A stretch of DNA of 64,000 nt from Candidatus Woesearchaeota archaeon (GTDB lineage Archaea > Nanobdellota > Nanobdellia > Woesearchaeales > UBA583), in assembly GCA_023898345.1 (NCBI GenBank), contig CP060218.1:1364001-1428000 (forward strand), written 5' to 3'. The notes below the pieces were generated by a model. It made no database searches, had not been told where the DNA came from, and saw only the letters and a program-made list of their open reading frames with translations. Shown piece after piece: positions 46,101-53,926 of this stretch (positions are counted from its first letter, which is position 1; the number at the start of each line of letters is the position of its first letter). Both the position numbers and the translations under genes were made by a program.

Positions 46101-47996
46101 ACTGTTATGACACTGAGTACGCAATTCTCGGGCAATCAAGCACTTGCTTCTTGGATTTCAGAATGGGAATGCGACGGTAATCTCTTTGGAATTTGTACAG
46201 CAGGTAATCCCGAGTATTATTTTGTCGCCGTTCTCTCTGAGAATGTGAGTAGCAGTATCAGTTCCGGAACTGATTCCCCAAGTGAACTTGTAGTTACCAG
46301 TTCTGACGTTACCGCACCAGTTCTGTATGACGTCCAAGTGGCAGTTGGCAGTACAAATGCAACTGTGAGTTGGTGGACAGATGAACCTTCTCAAAGTTAT
46401 CTTGAATATGGTTTAAGTAGTTCGTATGGAAAAAATACGAGTCTTTCAAGTAGTCTTAGTGATTCGCACAGCGTCAGTGTAACAGCTCTCGATTCAGATA
46501 CTCTCTATTACTACAAACTTAGTTCTCTTGACCAGTCCGGGAACAAAGGTTTTGTCGTCGGAAGTTTTCGTACAGCATATGTTGATACTGTTTCTCCTCA
46601 GCTCATTAGTACTTCTCCTCTCAACGGTTCAAGCAACGTTTCGATTAGTTCAGACATCTACTTTACCTTTAGTGAGGCAATGTCTGTTGGAACTTTATCT
46701 GTGACAAATGATGAGGGTGTTGCTTTTAGTTCGAGCTACGACAACGCATCGCGAAGTTTGAAACTTTCTCCTGCTGTCGATCTTGAGTACGAGACTACGT
46801 ACCATTTCCATTTGTCCGCCTTAGGAACTGATCTTGCTGGAAATAGTTTGGGTTCCGGTTATGATCTTGTGTTTACAACTGACTCTTTTGATGAGCCTGG
46901 CACTGTTGAAGTTATTTTTAATGCTAGCACTTGGAACATGAGTCGTACGACAAACTTTAGTGCTTTGAACTCTAGTGAACTTCTTTCTGTGGGCGATGCA
47001 ATCTTTTCAAACCAATATGGTGAGATTGCTTTTCTTTCTCCTTTGAAGATTGAGAGAACACTTGATCTTCGAGACAAAATTTCTGTTGGTGCTGGTCATG
47101 CTAGTCTTGACTCTTTCCTTCTTCCTGAGTTTAATGTTTCTGCTCGTCTCACTTTGCATAATATTAGTTACAGTAAGTACAAAGTGCAGCGCGACGGTGT
47201 TGATTGTCCTTCGTCTGTTTGTAGTGAGATTGTTGCAAATGGGACGAGTCTTAGCTTTACGGTTACAAGCTGGAGTGAGTACACGATTGTTGAGGTGAGT
47301 TCTTCCAGTACTTCTGGTGGTAGTAGTAGTTCTTCTGGCGGCGGCGGTGGAGGTAGTAGTAACTCCAAGAAGAAGAAGAGTTCTGACCTTGTAGAACTTG
47401 CTGAGATTTTGGGTAATGAAACTGGAACTGAGAGTTGTGTTTCTTCTTTTGAGTATGGTCAGTGGAGTGTTTGTGTAAATGGAGAACAAAGTCGCCTTGT
47501 CACTGACAGTGCTGCTTGTGTTGATGTTGAAACTCAAACTCGGGCGTGTACTGTTTCTGGCGATGAGGACAGTAATCGTAAATTAAATGCAAAAAAATTA
47601 GACTTGCAAATTGTCAGTAGCAAGCGATATCAGACTCAGCTTTCAGGAACGTATACTGAGTTGTATTATGTTGATGAAAAACTCAGTGATGAAAGTTTTG
47701 TTGTTTATGATGAGCTTAGTGGCAAGGAATATTTGTCTGAGTTTGTGGAAGAGAGTGATGGGAACTATTACTACTCTTTGCGTCCTGTCGACAGTGTTGT
47801 TGTGAGTGAGGTGCAAGAACTTGCCGCAGCGCAAGTTGCAGCAGAAGAACAAGCAGAAAGTGATGAAAGAGAGAAACAAAAGTATTTTGGACAAGTTCTT
47901 TCGCCGTTTGCATGGACACTTGTTTTTGTCGTTCTCCTTGTAATGGCTTTCTTATTTATTGCTTACTACTTGTACAAACGAAGAGAAAAAGAATAA
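40191..47996 (+). CDS. giant multidomain surface protein with C-terminal membrane anchor
   Basis: The 2601-residue protein starts at GTG with a signal peptide (LFFLLLFCSSLGFSA). Approximate domains: propeller-like domain (30-405), Ig-like (410-500), LamG (508-716), FN3 (725-820), right-handed beta-helix of the pectate-lyase type (835-1223), FN3 (1233-1326), a second copy of the first domain type (1333-1686), DUF4215 Cys motif (CDDGNTVGGDGCSSTC, about 1700), further FN3/Ig domains, Big_5-like (2133-2233), a Ser/Gly linker with KKKK, a Cys-containing domain, and a membrane helix WTLVFVVLLVMAFLFIAYYL with basic tail. It is probably a carbohydrate-binding adhesin. Base composition changes from about 45.4 kb on, suggesting a mosaic origin. 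Confidence 0.88.
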   Translation: MKLNIRAQNFSLFFLLLFCSSLGFSAPQDQPLFQISDMEYIGAFRISTAQYGESSINYAIGTMEYNPDRNSIFIVGHDYQNAIAEFSVPQLVNSVQLSDLNIAGPPLQSFSIVLDRTETGNTQNINRIRGLEYVSTADGGALLVNGIEWYDAAGDTYQTTLVVENASDIANSQIKGFYSFPPGAHAAYWISSIPTEWQPVLEGTHLAGGTSGMDSIISRLSVGPAAHIFSADQVLSLNNPNDNIDMTSLIDYDLTHPMANVDDATNGILNHITGGAYGLIIPGTRTYAVFGSGGGFVSGVGYKITQNDGNLCGGYCAYDADDYYHFYWLFDVDDMLKVKNGQMQAYEVRPYDYGILDLPFDSTLLSGGSFDPATGRLFLSIGRADQVGYDNAPVIVVYQLNADSGSSTPDTTPPSVSISSPSSGSTISGLVTLTATASDNTGVAGVQFKINGQNLGSEDKIAPYEYTLDTRTYANTSYTIQAVAKDYAGNTATSSVSVQISNLPQTLPTELVAAYNFNEGSGTTLNDLTQNGNDGVITGATWSTSGKNNGALSFNGNGDIVTIADSSSLDISNQITLSAWVKPSSSTNNWATVLMKQTSTGIAYCLYANSGSGVPSAYFTIANAEEGTISPNTLTQNQWSHLAASYDGTTVKFYINGQQVTSRTLSGSLITTNQVLQIGGNNIWDNEYFTGLIDDVRIYNKALSQSEIQTDMNTPLEGSGSSSSDTTAPSQVSSLTLSSLSSNSASLSWIAATDNVGVTSYEILFCQGSTCTPNVLAGTSVTASFTLTSLNAATQYRLAVRALDAAGNRGSLSTTLSLTTTNTSTSTSSSSQQCSPYPAPVSGATTITVNPSQAEQLRSIIASASSGTTIYLEDGTYNLGTSYRLEFTNPNVTLRSLSGNRDTVIIDAGYSSTGAAEIIYINAKNITITDLTLRHAWYHPVHVVGDADGAILYNLKIIDGAEQFIKINPEGTNYADKGLIACSYLELTDTGSTHVRNNCYTGGIDGHSVQGWIVRDNEFKGFYCRDGSGLAEHAIHFWSQSRDTIVERNIIINSARGIGFGLSPGSASTETRTYTDNPLSGTGFAVTDVMHIGGIIQNNIVASDIGSFFDTGIGLEAALNAKVWHNTVFSDNTGALGIDSRFAASNPLIKNNLYTSQLKVRDGATPTQENNIVASASFFVDPETYNFHLLSTASSAIDKGQNLGVSDDIDAQTRDSNPDIGADEYIVESESVGPNQVTNLSSSLVTTSSLLLSWNAASTANLEVDGYEIERCKGAGCTNFVGLTTTLWTSYTDSGLQAATTYRYRVRAYDIEMNLGPYSSILDVTTGTNSSTNDPRTLPLVQQSDITYLGYFTVPNTDSNGEALSYGGQGMGLLPETNTLLFGCHDWYQLTAEISIPSIGGTAQILKPCTDITEGHLNDIDPTEVNGIKIGGNLVYHNRLITTAFTYYDADYTQRESHAVSSSTDLSQSGDFSGWYGFSNTTAYPRALGGYMGYIPTEWQSLLGGPALTGQAALSIIGSSSDGPSATVFNPDQIGNGSITGTTLVFYPIDQYSHPDFEAKGSLVGGIAFPNGTRSLLFFGTRAQHPYCYGTNEECPYSCFLAKGPHNEYKHAIWAYDVNDLLDVKNGIKNSWEVMPYATWEFDDITQGYDCASVNRGGVVYDQNSGRLYVTTAYGEEPTVHVFQITVNSSASSSSVCGNNLLESGETCDDGNTVGGDGCSSTCQTEVDTTPPSQVMGLTNTSLTGSSVTLSWSAASDNVGVSSYRIYRCSGQECTPTSQIGISTNPVYVDSTVTEQSFYSYSVQAYDAAGNQGPMSFYLDILTPDVSPALLSGGSPSGQLAAGTSQITLQVTSNEAATCRYSPVSGTSYSTMIPFSSTGAFSHSTLVSGLSDGQSYSYYVKCSDSSGNRNPDDYQISFSVGSVPSCHLSSASWSSLLAQDGEEVEAIVSGTNCDGKSLTITIYEDDLLDTTVMTLSTQFSGNQALASWISEWECDGNLFGICTAGNPEYYFVAVLSENVSSSISSGTDSPSELVVTSSDVTAPVLYDVQVAVGSTNATVSWWTDEPSQSYLEYGLSSSYGKNTSLSSSLSDSHSVSVTALDSDTLYYYKLSSLDQSGNKGFVVGSFRTAYVDTVSPQLISTSPLNGSSNVSISSDIYFTFSEAMSVGTLSVTNDEGVAFSSSYDNASRSLKLSPAVDLEYETTYHFHLSALGTDLAGNSLGSGYDLVFTTDSFDEPGTVEVIFNASTWNMSRTTNFSALNSSELLSVGDAIFSNQYGEIAFLSPLKIERTLDLRDKISVGAGHASLDSFLLPEFNVSARLTLHNISYSKYKVQRDGVDCPSSVCSEIVANGTSLSFTVTSWSEYTIVEVSSSSTSGGSSSSSGGGGGGSSNSKKKKSSDLVELAEILGNETGTESCVSSFEYGQWSVCVNGEQSRLVTDSAACVDVETQTRACTVSGDEDSNRKLNAKKLDLQIVSSKRYQTQLSGTYTELYYVDEKLSDESFVVYDELSGKEYLSEFVEESDGNYYYSLRPVDSVVVSEVQELAAAQVAAEEQAESDEREKQKYFGQVLSPFAWTLVFVVLLVMAFLFIAYYLYKRREKE

Positions 47997-47998
47997 GA

Positions 47999-48466
47999 CT
48001 AAGCAGTACTGCTTAATGATTCTAATTTTTCCTTTAATGCAGGAGTTGTAAGAGAAGCACCTGCGACAATGTCTGGAAGTTCTACCTCACTAATGCTCTT
48101 TCCCACAACGAGAGTTTGAAGAGCTGAATTAAGTGCATTGATGTAACTGTTAGACTCGTGATCAACTTTGACGGCTGTAAGACTGATGGAATCAACAACA
48201 CCTTCGGAGATTACCATGTCCAAATGAACCTGATCCTGAGTTGTATGATGTGGAATATCGTAGTAGAGATCTTCTGAGTATGTTCCATCAGCAATTAACA
48301 AAGCCAAAGAATCCTGTTGAATTTGAGAATCACTAACAGCCCCATTTTCTTTTTGAACCTGAACAGTGTTATCAGCACTAGTAGTTGAAGAAGAGTTCGA
48401 GCAACTACTAAAAAGCACACCGACGACAAAGAGGAAACACAGTATGAGTATTGATTTTTTTACCAT
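47999..48466 (-). CDS. lipoprotein with FMN-binding-like domain
   Basis: The 155-residue protein starts MVKKSILILCFLFVVGVLFS and has a lipobox-like FSSC. Its domain follows the FMN_bind pattern: DGTYSEDLYYDI, then VHLDMVISEGVVDSISLTAV and VAGASLTTPAL, where the Thr near the GASLT motif would carry the flavin. The start is set at the signal peptide; the longer frame adds unrelated residues. It is convergent with the giant protein (2 bp between stops). An electron-transfer role is possible. Confidence 0.65.
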   Translation of the reverse strand: MVKKSILILCFLFVVGVLFSSCSNSSSTTSADNTVQVQKENGAVSDSQIQQDSLALLIADGTYSEDLYYDIPHHTTQDQVHLDMVISEGVVDSISLTAVKVDHESNSYINALNSALQTLVVGKSISEVELPDIVAGASLTTPALKEKLESLSSTA

Positions 48467-48579
48467 GATGAAGAAAATAAGAGAAAGACCTTTATAAAAA
48501 AAATGGATGGAAAGTTCATTCTCAAGCTTTTTTTCAAAGCAAGTAACGTTTATAAAAAATTCTTCTTTAACTTTTATTA

Positions 48580-49581
48580 ATGACAGCAAAACCAATTATT
48601 CGTATTGAGAAACTTGTCAAAGATTTTAAGGTTCCTATTGAAAATCACAAGAAAGGAATTTTTCAGAGCATAAAAAATATTTTTTACAAAAAATACGAGA
48701 GTAAAACAATTCTCAAAGGCTTTTCATTTGACATCCAAGAAGGAGAGTTTGTCGGTTTCATTGGACCAAATGGCGCTGGCAAATCAACAACCATAAAGAT
48801 GATGACTGGCATACTAACGCCAAGCGCAGGTACAGTCGAAATTATGGGTTCCAACCCTAAAGAAAAAAGAGAAAACTACAAGCACATTGGTGTCGTGTTC
48901 GGGCAAAGAAGCCTTCTCGAATTTGACATTTCCGTCATTGAAAGTTTCAAACTCTATAAGGATATTTACGAAGTCAGCGACAAAGATTTTCGAGAGAGAA
49001 TTGAATACTTTGGAAAAATTCTCGACATTAAAACCCTGCTTGACCTGCCCGTTCGAAAACTTTCCCTCGGACAAAGAATGCGTTGCGAAATAGCAGCAGC
49101 TCTTCTTCACAATCCGAAAATAGTTTATCTTGACGAGCCGACAATCGGACTTGATGTAGTAGCAAAAGAAAACATTCGTCATTTTCTCAAAGAAGTAAAC
49201 GAGAAATTTGGAACGACCATTATTTTGACGACGCACGACATGGACGACATAGAACAGACCTGCCAAAGAATCATCATCATTGACGAAGGAGACATTATTT
49301 ATGACGGTTCTCTTCGAGGATTTAACAAAGAATATTTGGCGTACAAAACAATAGAATTAGATTACGAACACATAACAGACAAACAAGCCTTTACAAAATT
49401 CCTGAAAGAAAGAGAAATTCTTTTAGAAGAAAAAAACAAAGTTCATTTCAAGGTCTTTCAGGACGAGAACAAAAACACACTCATCAAAAAACTTCTTAAC
49501 ATGGTAGAAATAAAAGATATTGCCATTCACCAACCACGACTAGAAAGCGCAATCAAAGAAATATATCAAAAAGAGAAATGA
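48580..49581 (+). CDS. ABC-2-type transporter ATPase
   Basis: The 333-residue protein has Walker A GPNGAGKST, Q-loop region VFGQRS, signature LSLGQRMR and Walker B VYLDEPTIGLD, with the H-loop in LTTHDMDD. It has the ABC-2 exporter style of ATPase and a C-terminal extension of about 90 residues. A TTTATAAAA box lies near 48550. Its stop overlaps the next start (ATGA). It powers the permeases that follow. Confidence 0.93.
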   Translation: MTAKPIIRIEKLVKDFKVPIENHKKGIFQSIKNIFYKKYESKTILKGFSFDIQEGEFVGFIGPNGAGKSTTIKMMTGILTPSAGTVEIMGSNPKEKRENYKHIGVVFGQRSLLEFDISVIESFKLYKDIYEVSDKDFRERIEYFGKILDIKTLLDLPVRKLSLGQRMRCEIAAALLHNPKIVYLDEPTIGLDVVAKENIRHFLKEVNEKFGTTIILTTHDMDDIEQTCQRIIIIDEGDIIYDGSLRGFNKEYLAYKTIELDYEHITDKQAFTKFLKEREILLEEKNKVHFKVFQDENKNTLIKKLLNMVEIKDIAIHQPRLESAIKEIYQKEK

Positions 49582-50366
49582 GTTTTAGGCATTATGCAAA
49601 GTTTGTTCGGAGGAAGTACAGTATTGCAGCAAAGAAACTCTTAGTGTATAAAATAAATTTGATTATCTCGGCATGTGTTCTTGGAGTCCAAATATTTCTG
49701 ACAATTCTTTTCTGGAAAGTTCTCTTCTTCAATAGAAATACCTTAAATGGCTGGACATTTCAAGATTCCTTTGGCCTCATCATCTTTATCTATTTCTTCT
49801 GGATAATGTACAATATTTTTGAAAGTGGAACAAGAATATTCTTTAAAAGTCTGCGATACGGAGCATTAGATTATGCTATCATTCGACCAGTACCCATTAT
49901 ACTTTCTGCAATTCTCCACACTATTTTTCCTTTTTACCTTCTTTCTAATTCTTTAGCTTTTTTGTTTTTACTTTTTTTCTATTTCCTTACCTTTCACGTT
50001 TCACTTCTCAATTTTCTCTCTTCACTTCTTTTCGCTCTTTTTGGAAGTTTCATTTTTCTTCTTTTTTTCTTTATTCTCTATTCGTTGAGTTTTTGGTTCA
50101 AGCAAACTACCTACATGTTTTTTCTTGTTGAACTCAAAAATATTGCAAATAAATACCCACTCACTGTTTCAAACAAGTTCTTCCAGTTTGTCTTCACCTT
50201 CATCTTCCCACTCATCTTTGTCGTGACCATTCCTGCAGAAATTCTGAGAGGAAACTTTTCTTTTGTCTGGATACTTTACGAAATAGGCATGCTCATAGCT
50301 TTGGCGCTGCTGGCGGCATTTGTCTGGAAAAAAGGACTAGAACACTACGAAAGTGGAATGGGGTAA
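49578..50366 (+). CDS. ABC-2-type permease, tandem copy 1
   Basis: A 262-residue membrane protein with about six hydrophobic segments. It opens MSFRHYAKFVRRKYSIAAKK and has the NTLNGWTFQDSFGLIIF loop typical of the ABC2_membrane_6 (DUF990-type) group. It is the most diverged of three tandem copies, yet its last 170 bp are almost base-identical to copy 2. It is coupled to the ATPase by ATGA. Confidence 0.85.
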   Translation: MSFRHYAKFVRRKYSIAAKKLLVYKINLIISACVLGVQIFLTILFWKVLFFNRNTLNGWTFQDSFGLIIFIYFFWIMYNIFESGTRIFFKSLRYGALDYAIIRPVPIILSAILHTIFPFYLLSNSLAFLFLLFFYFLTFHVSLLNFLSSLLFALFGSFIFLLFFFILYSLSFWFKQTTYMFFLVELKNIANKYPLTVSNKFFQFVFTFIFPLIFVVTIPAEILRGNFSFVWILYEIGMLIALALLAAFVWKKGLEHYESGMG

Positions 50367-50369
50367 ACA

Positions 50370-51173
50370 ATGGAAAAACAACAATCAAAATTTTCTTATT
50401 ATGCAAAGTTTGTTCGGAGGAAGTACATCGTCGCCGTACAATGGCTTCTCTCATACAAAATTAATTTCTTTCTTTTTTTGCTCGCATTTTCTTTAGAAAT
50501 TAGTTTTACCTTTCTTTTCTGGAAAATCCTTTTTCTGAATGAGAACACACTAAATGGCTGGACATTCAAGGATGTCTTTGGTCTTATGTTATTCATGTAT
50601 TTTTTCTGGGTCATTCGAAGTATTTTTGAATCAGGTTTGAGAAGATCATTTCGTTTAATACGAACGGGAGGCTTTGATTATTTTCTCCTCTTTCCGCTTC
50701 ATCCTCTTATGAATGCCCTTTTTTACAAAGTTACGATAACCTCGTTTTTATCTAATCTTTGTGTTTTTCTTTTCTTGTTCCTATCTTATCTCCTTTCCTT
50801 TTCAGTATCTTTTTCAACAGTTCTCATAGCCTTTCTTTTCGGATTTTTTGGAAACATACTCTTTCTTCTCTTTTTCTTTATTCTACGTTGTTTTTCTTTT
50901 TGGCTTAAAGAAAATAAATTTCTCCTCATTCTTGAAAATGGAACTCATTTCTTCTACAAGTACCCGCTCACCATTACAAACAAGTTCTTCCAGTTTGTCT
51001 TCACCTTCATCTTCCCACTCATCTTTGTCGTGACCATTCCTGCAGAAATTCTGAGAGGAAACTTTTCTTTTGTCTGGATACTTTACGAAATAGGCATGCT
51101 CATAGCTTTGGCGCTGCTGGCGGCATTTGTCTGGAAAAAAGGACTTGAACACTATGAAAGTGGGATGGGGTAA
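50370..51173 (+). CDS. ABC-2-type permease, tandem copy 2
   Basis: The 267-residue protein begins MEKQQSKFSYYAKFVRRKYI and shares with copy 1 the NTLNGWTFKDVFGL motif and six membrane segments. Its first 440 bp are nearly identical to copy 3, and its 3' end to copy 1. It is 3 bp after copy 1. The duplication is recent or is kept homogeneous by gene conversion. Confidence 0.85.
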   Translation: MEKQQSKFSYYAKFVRRKYIVAVQWLLSYKINFFLFLLAFSLEISFTFLFWKILFLNENTLNGWTFKDVFGLMLFMYFFWVIRSIFESGLRRSFRLIRTGGFDYFLLFPLHPLMNALFYKVTITSFLSNLCVFLFLFLSYLLSFSVSFSTVLIAFLFGFFGNILFLLFFFILRCFSFWLKENKFLLILENGTHFFYKYPLTITNKFFQFVFTFIFPLIFVVTIPAEILRGNFSFVWILYEIGMLIALALLAAFVWKKGLEHYESGMG

Positions 51174-51177
51174 AGAA

Positions 51178-51981
51178 ATGGAAAAACAACAATCAAAAGT
51201 TTCTTATTATGCAAAGTTTGTTCGGAGGAAGTACATCGTCGCCGTACAATGGCTTTTCTCATACAAAATTAATTTCTTTCTTTTTTTGCTCGCATTTTCT
51301 TTAGAAATTAGTTTTACCTTTCTTTTCTGGAAAATCCTTTTTCTGAATGAGAACACACTAAATGGCTGGACATTCAAGGATGTCTTTGGTCTTATGTTAT
51401 TCATGTATTTTTTCTGGGTCATTCGAAGTATTTTTGAATCAGGTTTGAGAAGATCATTTCGTTTAATACGAACGGGAGGCTTTGATTATTTTCTCCTCTT
51501 TCCGCTTCATCCTCTTATGAATGCCCTTTTTTACAAAGTTACGATAACCTCGTTTTTATCTAATCTTTGTGTTTTTCTTTTCTTGTTCCTATCTTATCTC
51601 CTTTCCTTTTCAGTATCTTTTTCAACTCTTGTCATAGCCTTTCTTTTTGGATTTTTTGGAAACATAATTATTATTCTTTTCTTCTTTATTCTGCGCTGTT
51701 TTTCTTTTTGGCTTAAGGAAAATAAGTTTCTTCTCATTCTCGAAAATGGAACTCACTTATTTAACAAGTACCCGCTCACGATTACAAACAAGTTTTTTCA
51801 GTTTACATACACTTTCATCTTCCCGCTCATCTTTGTCGTGACCATTCCTGCAGAAATTTTAAGGGGAAACTTTTCTTTTGTCTGGATACTTTACGAAATA
51901 GGGATGCTTATAGCTTTGGCGCTGCTGGCGGCATTTGTCTGGAAAAAAGGACTTGAACACTATGAAAGTGGGATGGGATAA
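51178..51981 (+). CDS. ABC-2-type permease, tandem copy 3
   Basis: The 267-residue protein starts MEKQQSKVSYYAKFVRRKYI. A longer frame beginning inside copy 2 is not needed. Proteins 2 and 3 differ by only a few residues, mostly near GFFGNIIIILFF and the FFQFTYTFIFP stretch. Keeping three near-copies suggests selection for dosage or a heteromeric channel. Confidence 0.85.
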   Translation: MEKQQSKVSYYAKFVRRKYIVAVQWLFSYKINFFLFLLAFSLEISFTFLFWKILFLNENTLNGWTFKDVFGLMLFMYFFWVIRSIFESGLRRSFRLIRTGGFDYFLLFPLHPLMNALFYKVTITSFLSNLCVFLFLFLSYLLSFSVSFSTLVIAFLFGFFGNIIIILFFFILRCFSFWLKENKFLLILENGTHLFNKYPLTITNKFFQFTYTFIFPLIFVVTIPAEILRGNFSFVWILYEIGMLIALALLAAFVWKKGLEHYESGMG

Positions 51982-52000
51982 ACAAACAGTACACAGAACT

Positions 52001-52008
52001 TTTATAAA
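52001..52008 (+). promoter_or_regulatory. TATA box of the fourth permease
   Basis: TTTATAAA lies 29 nt before the ATG at 52030. The last permease therefore has its own promoter, and this fixes its start over a TTG at 52015. Confidence 0.55.
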
Positions 52009-52029
52009 TTTCCTTTGAGAAGCCAAAAC

Positions 52030-52842
52030 ATGTTTTTAGAACAAAGAAAAAAAAGCCTCAAGAATTACCTCTTGTTTTTTAGAATAGGACTCAAAAATTC
52101 ACTCTACTACAAAAGTTCTCTAATCCTTGAAATCTTTTTTACCTTTTTTGTGCTTCTCTTTCTCTTCTCCTTTTGGGAGACACTCGCCAAAGAAGGAGTT
52201 TCCTTTGTCACTAGTTCCTTTATTGTTTACATTCTCTTAGCATTTGCCATCAACAACACCTTGTACTTGGAATGGAGTTTCATTGACATCATAAAAAGTG
52301 AAGGAGGAACAGCAGTCAAAGATCTTACGTACTTGCTCATACGAAATATTTCTCCTTTCACATACAACGTCAAATCACGGGCTTGGTCTTTGCTTACCTT
52401 CACCATCATTTTTCTCTTCATCTTGCTCTTCAACGCCATAACAAAACTCATCTCTTTCAACTACTGGCACATTCTCCCCTTCATCTTTTTTGTACTGCTC
52501 ACGTACTTTCTTATTTCCTACCTTAGCCTTATTGTTTCCTACTTTGCATTTTGGTTTGACGAAGCTTGGGCATTTGGTTATGCTTTTTTTCTTATTATTT
52601 CCTTCACCTCAGGAGGAATGCTTCCTTTGTACATCATGCCCGACTGGCTACAAACAACCTTGAGTTTTCTCCCATTCCAATATCTGGCTTATATTCCCGT
52701 ACAAGTTCTTCTCGAAGAGTACACTTGGAAACAATACGCAAGCCTCTGTGCAGTCGGTCTGTTTTGGCTCTTTGTCTTAGGAGCTCTCAACACATTCCTC
52801 TATAAACAAGGCCTCAAAAAATTTGAATCGCAAGGAGGATAG
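52030..52842 (+). CDS. ABC-2-type permease, second type
   Basis: The 270-residue protein (MFLEQRKKSLKNYLLFFRIG) also has about six membrane segments but is not a copy of the previous three. It has LILEIFFTFFVLLFLFSFWE, YFAFWFDEAWAFGYAFF and a C-terminal LNTFLYKQGLKKFESQGG. In related exporters two permease types pair with one ATPase, so this is probably the partner of copies 1-3. Confidence 0.85.
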   Translation: MFLEQRKKSLKNYLLFFRIGLKNSLYYKSSLILEIFFTFFVLLFLFSFWETLAKEGVSFVTSSFIVYILLAFAINNTLYLEWSFIDIIKSEGGTAVKDLTYLLIRNISPFTYNVKSRAWSLLTFTIIFLFILLFNAITKLISFNYWHILPFIFFVLLTYFLISYLSLIVSYFAFWFDEAWAFGYAFFLIISFTSGGMLPLYIMPDWLQTTLSFLPFQYLAYIPVQVLLEEYTWKQYASLCAVGLFWLFVLGALNTFLYKQGLKKFESQGG

Positions 52843-52890
52843 ACTTGCTACTGCTAGGTTTCAAAACTCAAGAAAAAAAGAGAACAAAAC

Positions 52891-52898
52891 TTTATATG
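52891..52898 (+). promoter_or_regulatory. TATA box of the transglutaminase-like gene
   Basis: TTTATATG lies 29 nt before the ATG at 52920. An earlier in-frame ATG at 52896 falls inside this box and would not be transcribed from it. Confidence 0.5.
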
Positions 52899-52919
52899 AG
52901 ACTATACTTCCTAAAAACT

Positions 52920-53825
52920 ATGGACGAACAGCTTCTCAATCATTACTTGAAATATAGTACTTTCACAAATCCCGCTTGCTATAAGCAATTTCTTCAAACT
53001 CTTCCTAATGACATAGAAAAAATCGGACATTTAGTTAGTCATCAAATAATCCATCGCATAACATTAAGAGATGGAAATAAACATGCAAATAAAGATTTGC
53101 GATATGGTGACATGAATAGATTTCCTGAACTCAGACTACGATGCGACGACGATATCCTTCCTACAGCAAGTTCTATGATTGCAGAGTTGTTAAGACTTGA
53201 TGAAAGAGGCTTTAAAGAAGACAGAAAAGTTGAGGATAAACTTGTTCTTACTTGTCGTTATGTTGCAATATTAATGGCATCAATCTTAAAATCAAAGGGA
53301 ATTCCTTGTAGAGTTCGTTCAGGTTTTGCTCCGTATTTTTTTGAAACAAGTGGAGATCACTGGATAAATCAATATTGGAATCAAGAAAAGAACAAATGGA
53401 TAACCTTTGATGCAGATGGCTTTTTTGACTTTCTCCCTTTTAATCAATATGATATGCCAGAAGAAAAATTTGACTGGGCTGCAAAAGTTTGGTTAAGTAT
53501 TCGCAATGGTAAATCTAAACCTGAAACATATGTTTTTGCAGGAGGAGAAATGGGACTTAAAGCAGCAATAAGAGCAATCATACGCGACTTTCATTGTCTA
53601 ATGAATAACGAAATTTTATACCTTCAACAGCCAATGTATATTGCAAATAAATTTGATACCTTAACAGAAAAAGATTTTGAAGAGATTGATGAATTAGCAA
53701 AAGTAATGCTTGAACCAGATAAGAATTTTAATGCTTTAGTTAGTATTTGGAATACAAACAAAAAATTCCGAATCTTAAATAGCCCATTAATTCGTGATGA
53801 TGATCACCTTACGCCAAATCCCTAA
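52920..53825 (+). CDS. transglutaminase-like protein
   Basis: The 301-residue protein has a cysteine-protease/transglutaminase core: Cys in VLTCRYVAILMASILKSKG, His in SGDHWINQYW and Asp in WITFDADGF. The sequence between, GIPCRVRSGFAPYFF, is the usual strand pair. There is no signal peptide, so it probably acts in the cytoplasm. The role is unknown (peptidase, amidase or crosslinking). The start is decided by the TATA box at 52891-52898. Confidence 0.7.
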   Translation: MDEQLLNHYLKYSTFTNPACYKQFLQTLPNDIEKIGHLVSHQIIHRITLRDGNKHANKDLRYGDMNRFPELRLRCDDDILPTASSMIAELLRLDERGFKEDRKVEDKLVLTCRYVAILMASILKSKGIPCRVRSGFAPYFFETSGDHWINQYWNQEKNKWITFDADGFFDFLPFNQYDMPEEKFDWAAKVWLSIRNGKSKPETYVFAGGEMGLKAAIRAIIRDFHCLMNNEILYLQQPMYIANKFDTLTEKDFEEIDELAKVMLEPDKNFNALVSIWNTNKKFRILNSPLIRDDDHLTPNP

Positions 53826-53926
53826 CTCCTCTTCTCTCATCTCCAAACCCTCGTCCCTTTTCTCTTTCCTTTACTCCTTCAAAGAAACGGCAAAGAAAAT
53901 AAAAAACAAAGATTTTTCTCCATTTC

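Noticed and set aside
47007..47537. 176-codon frame on the minus strand
   Set aside because: It runs antisense through the giant surface protein; the Thr/Arg run mirrors the Ser/Gly linker on the other strand.
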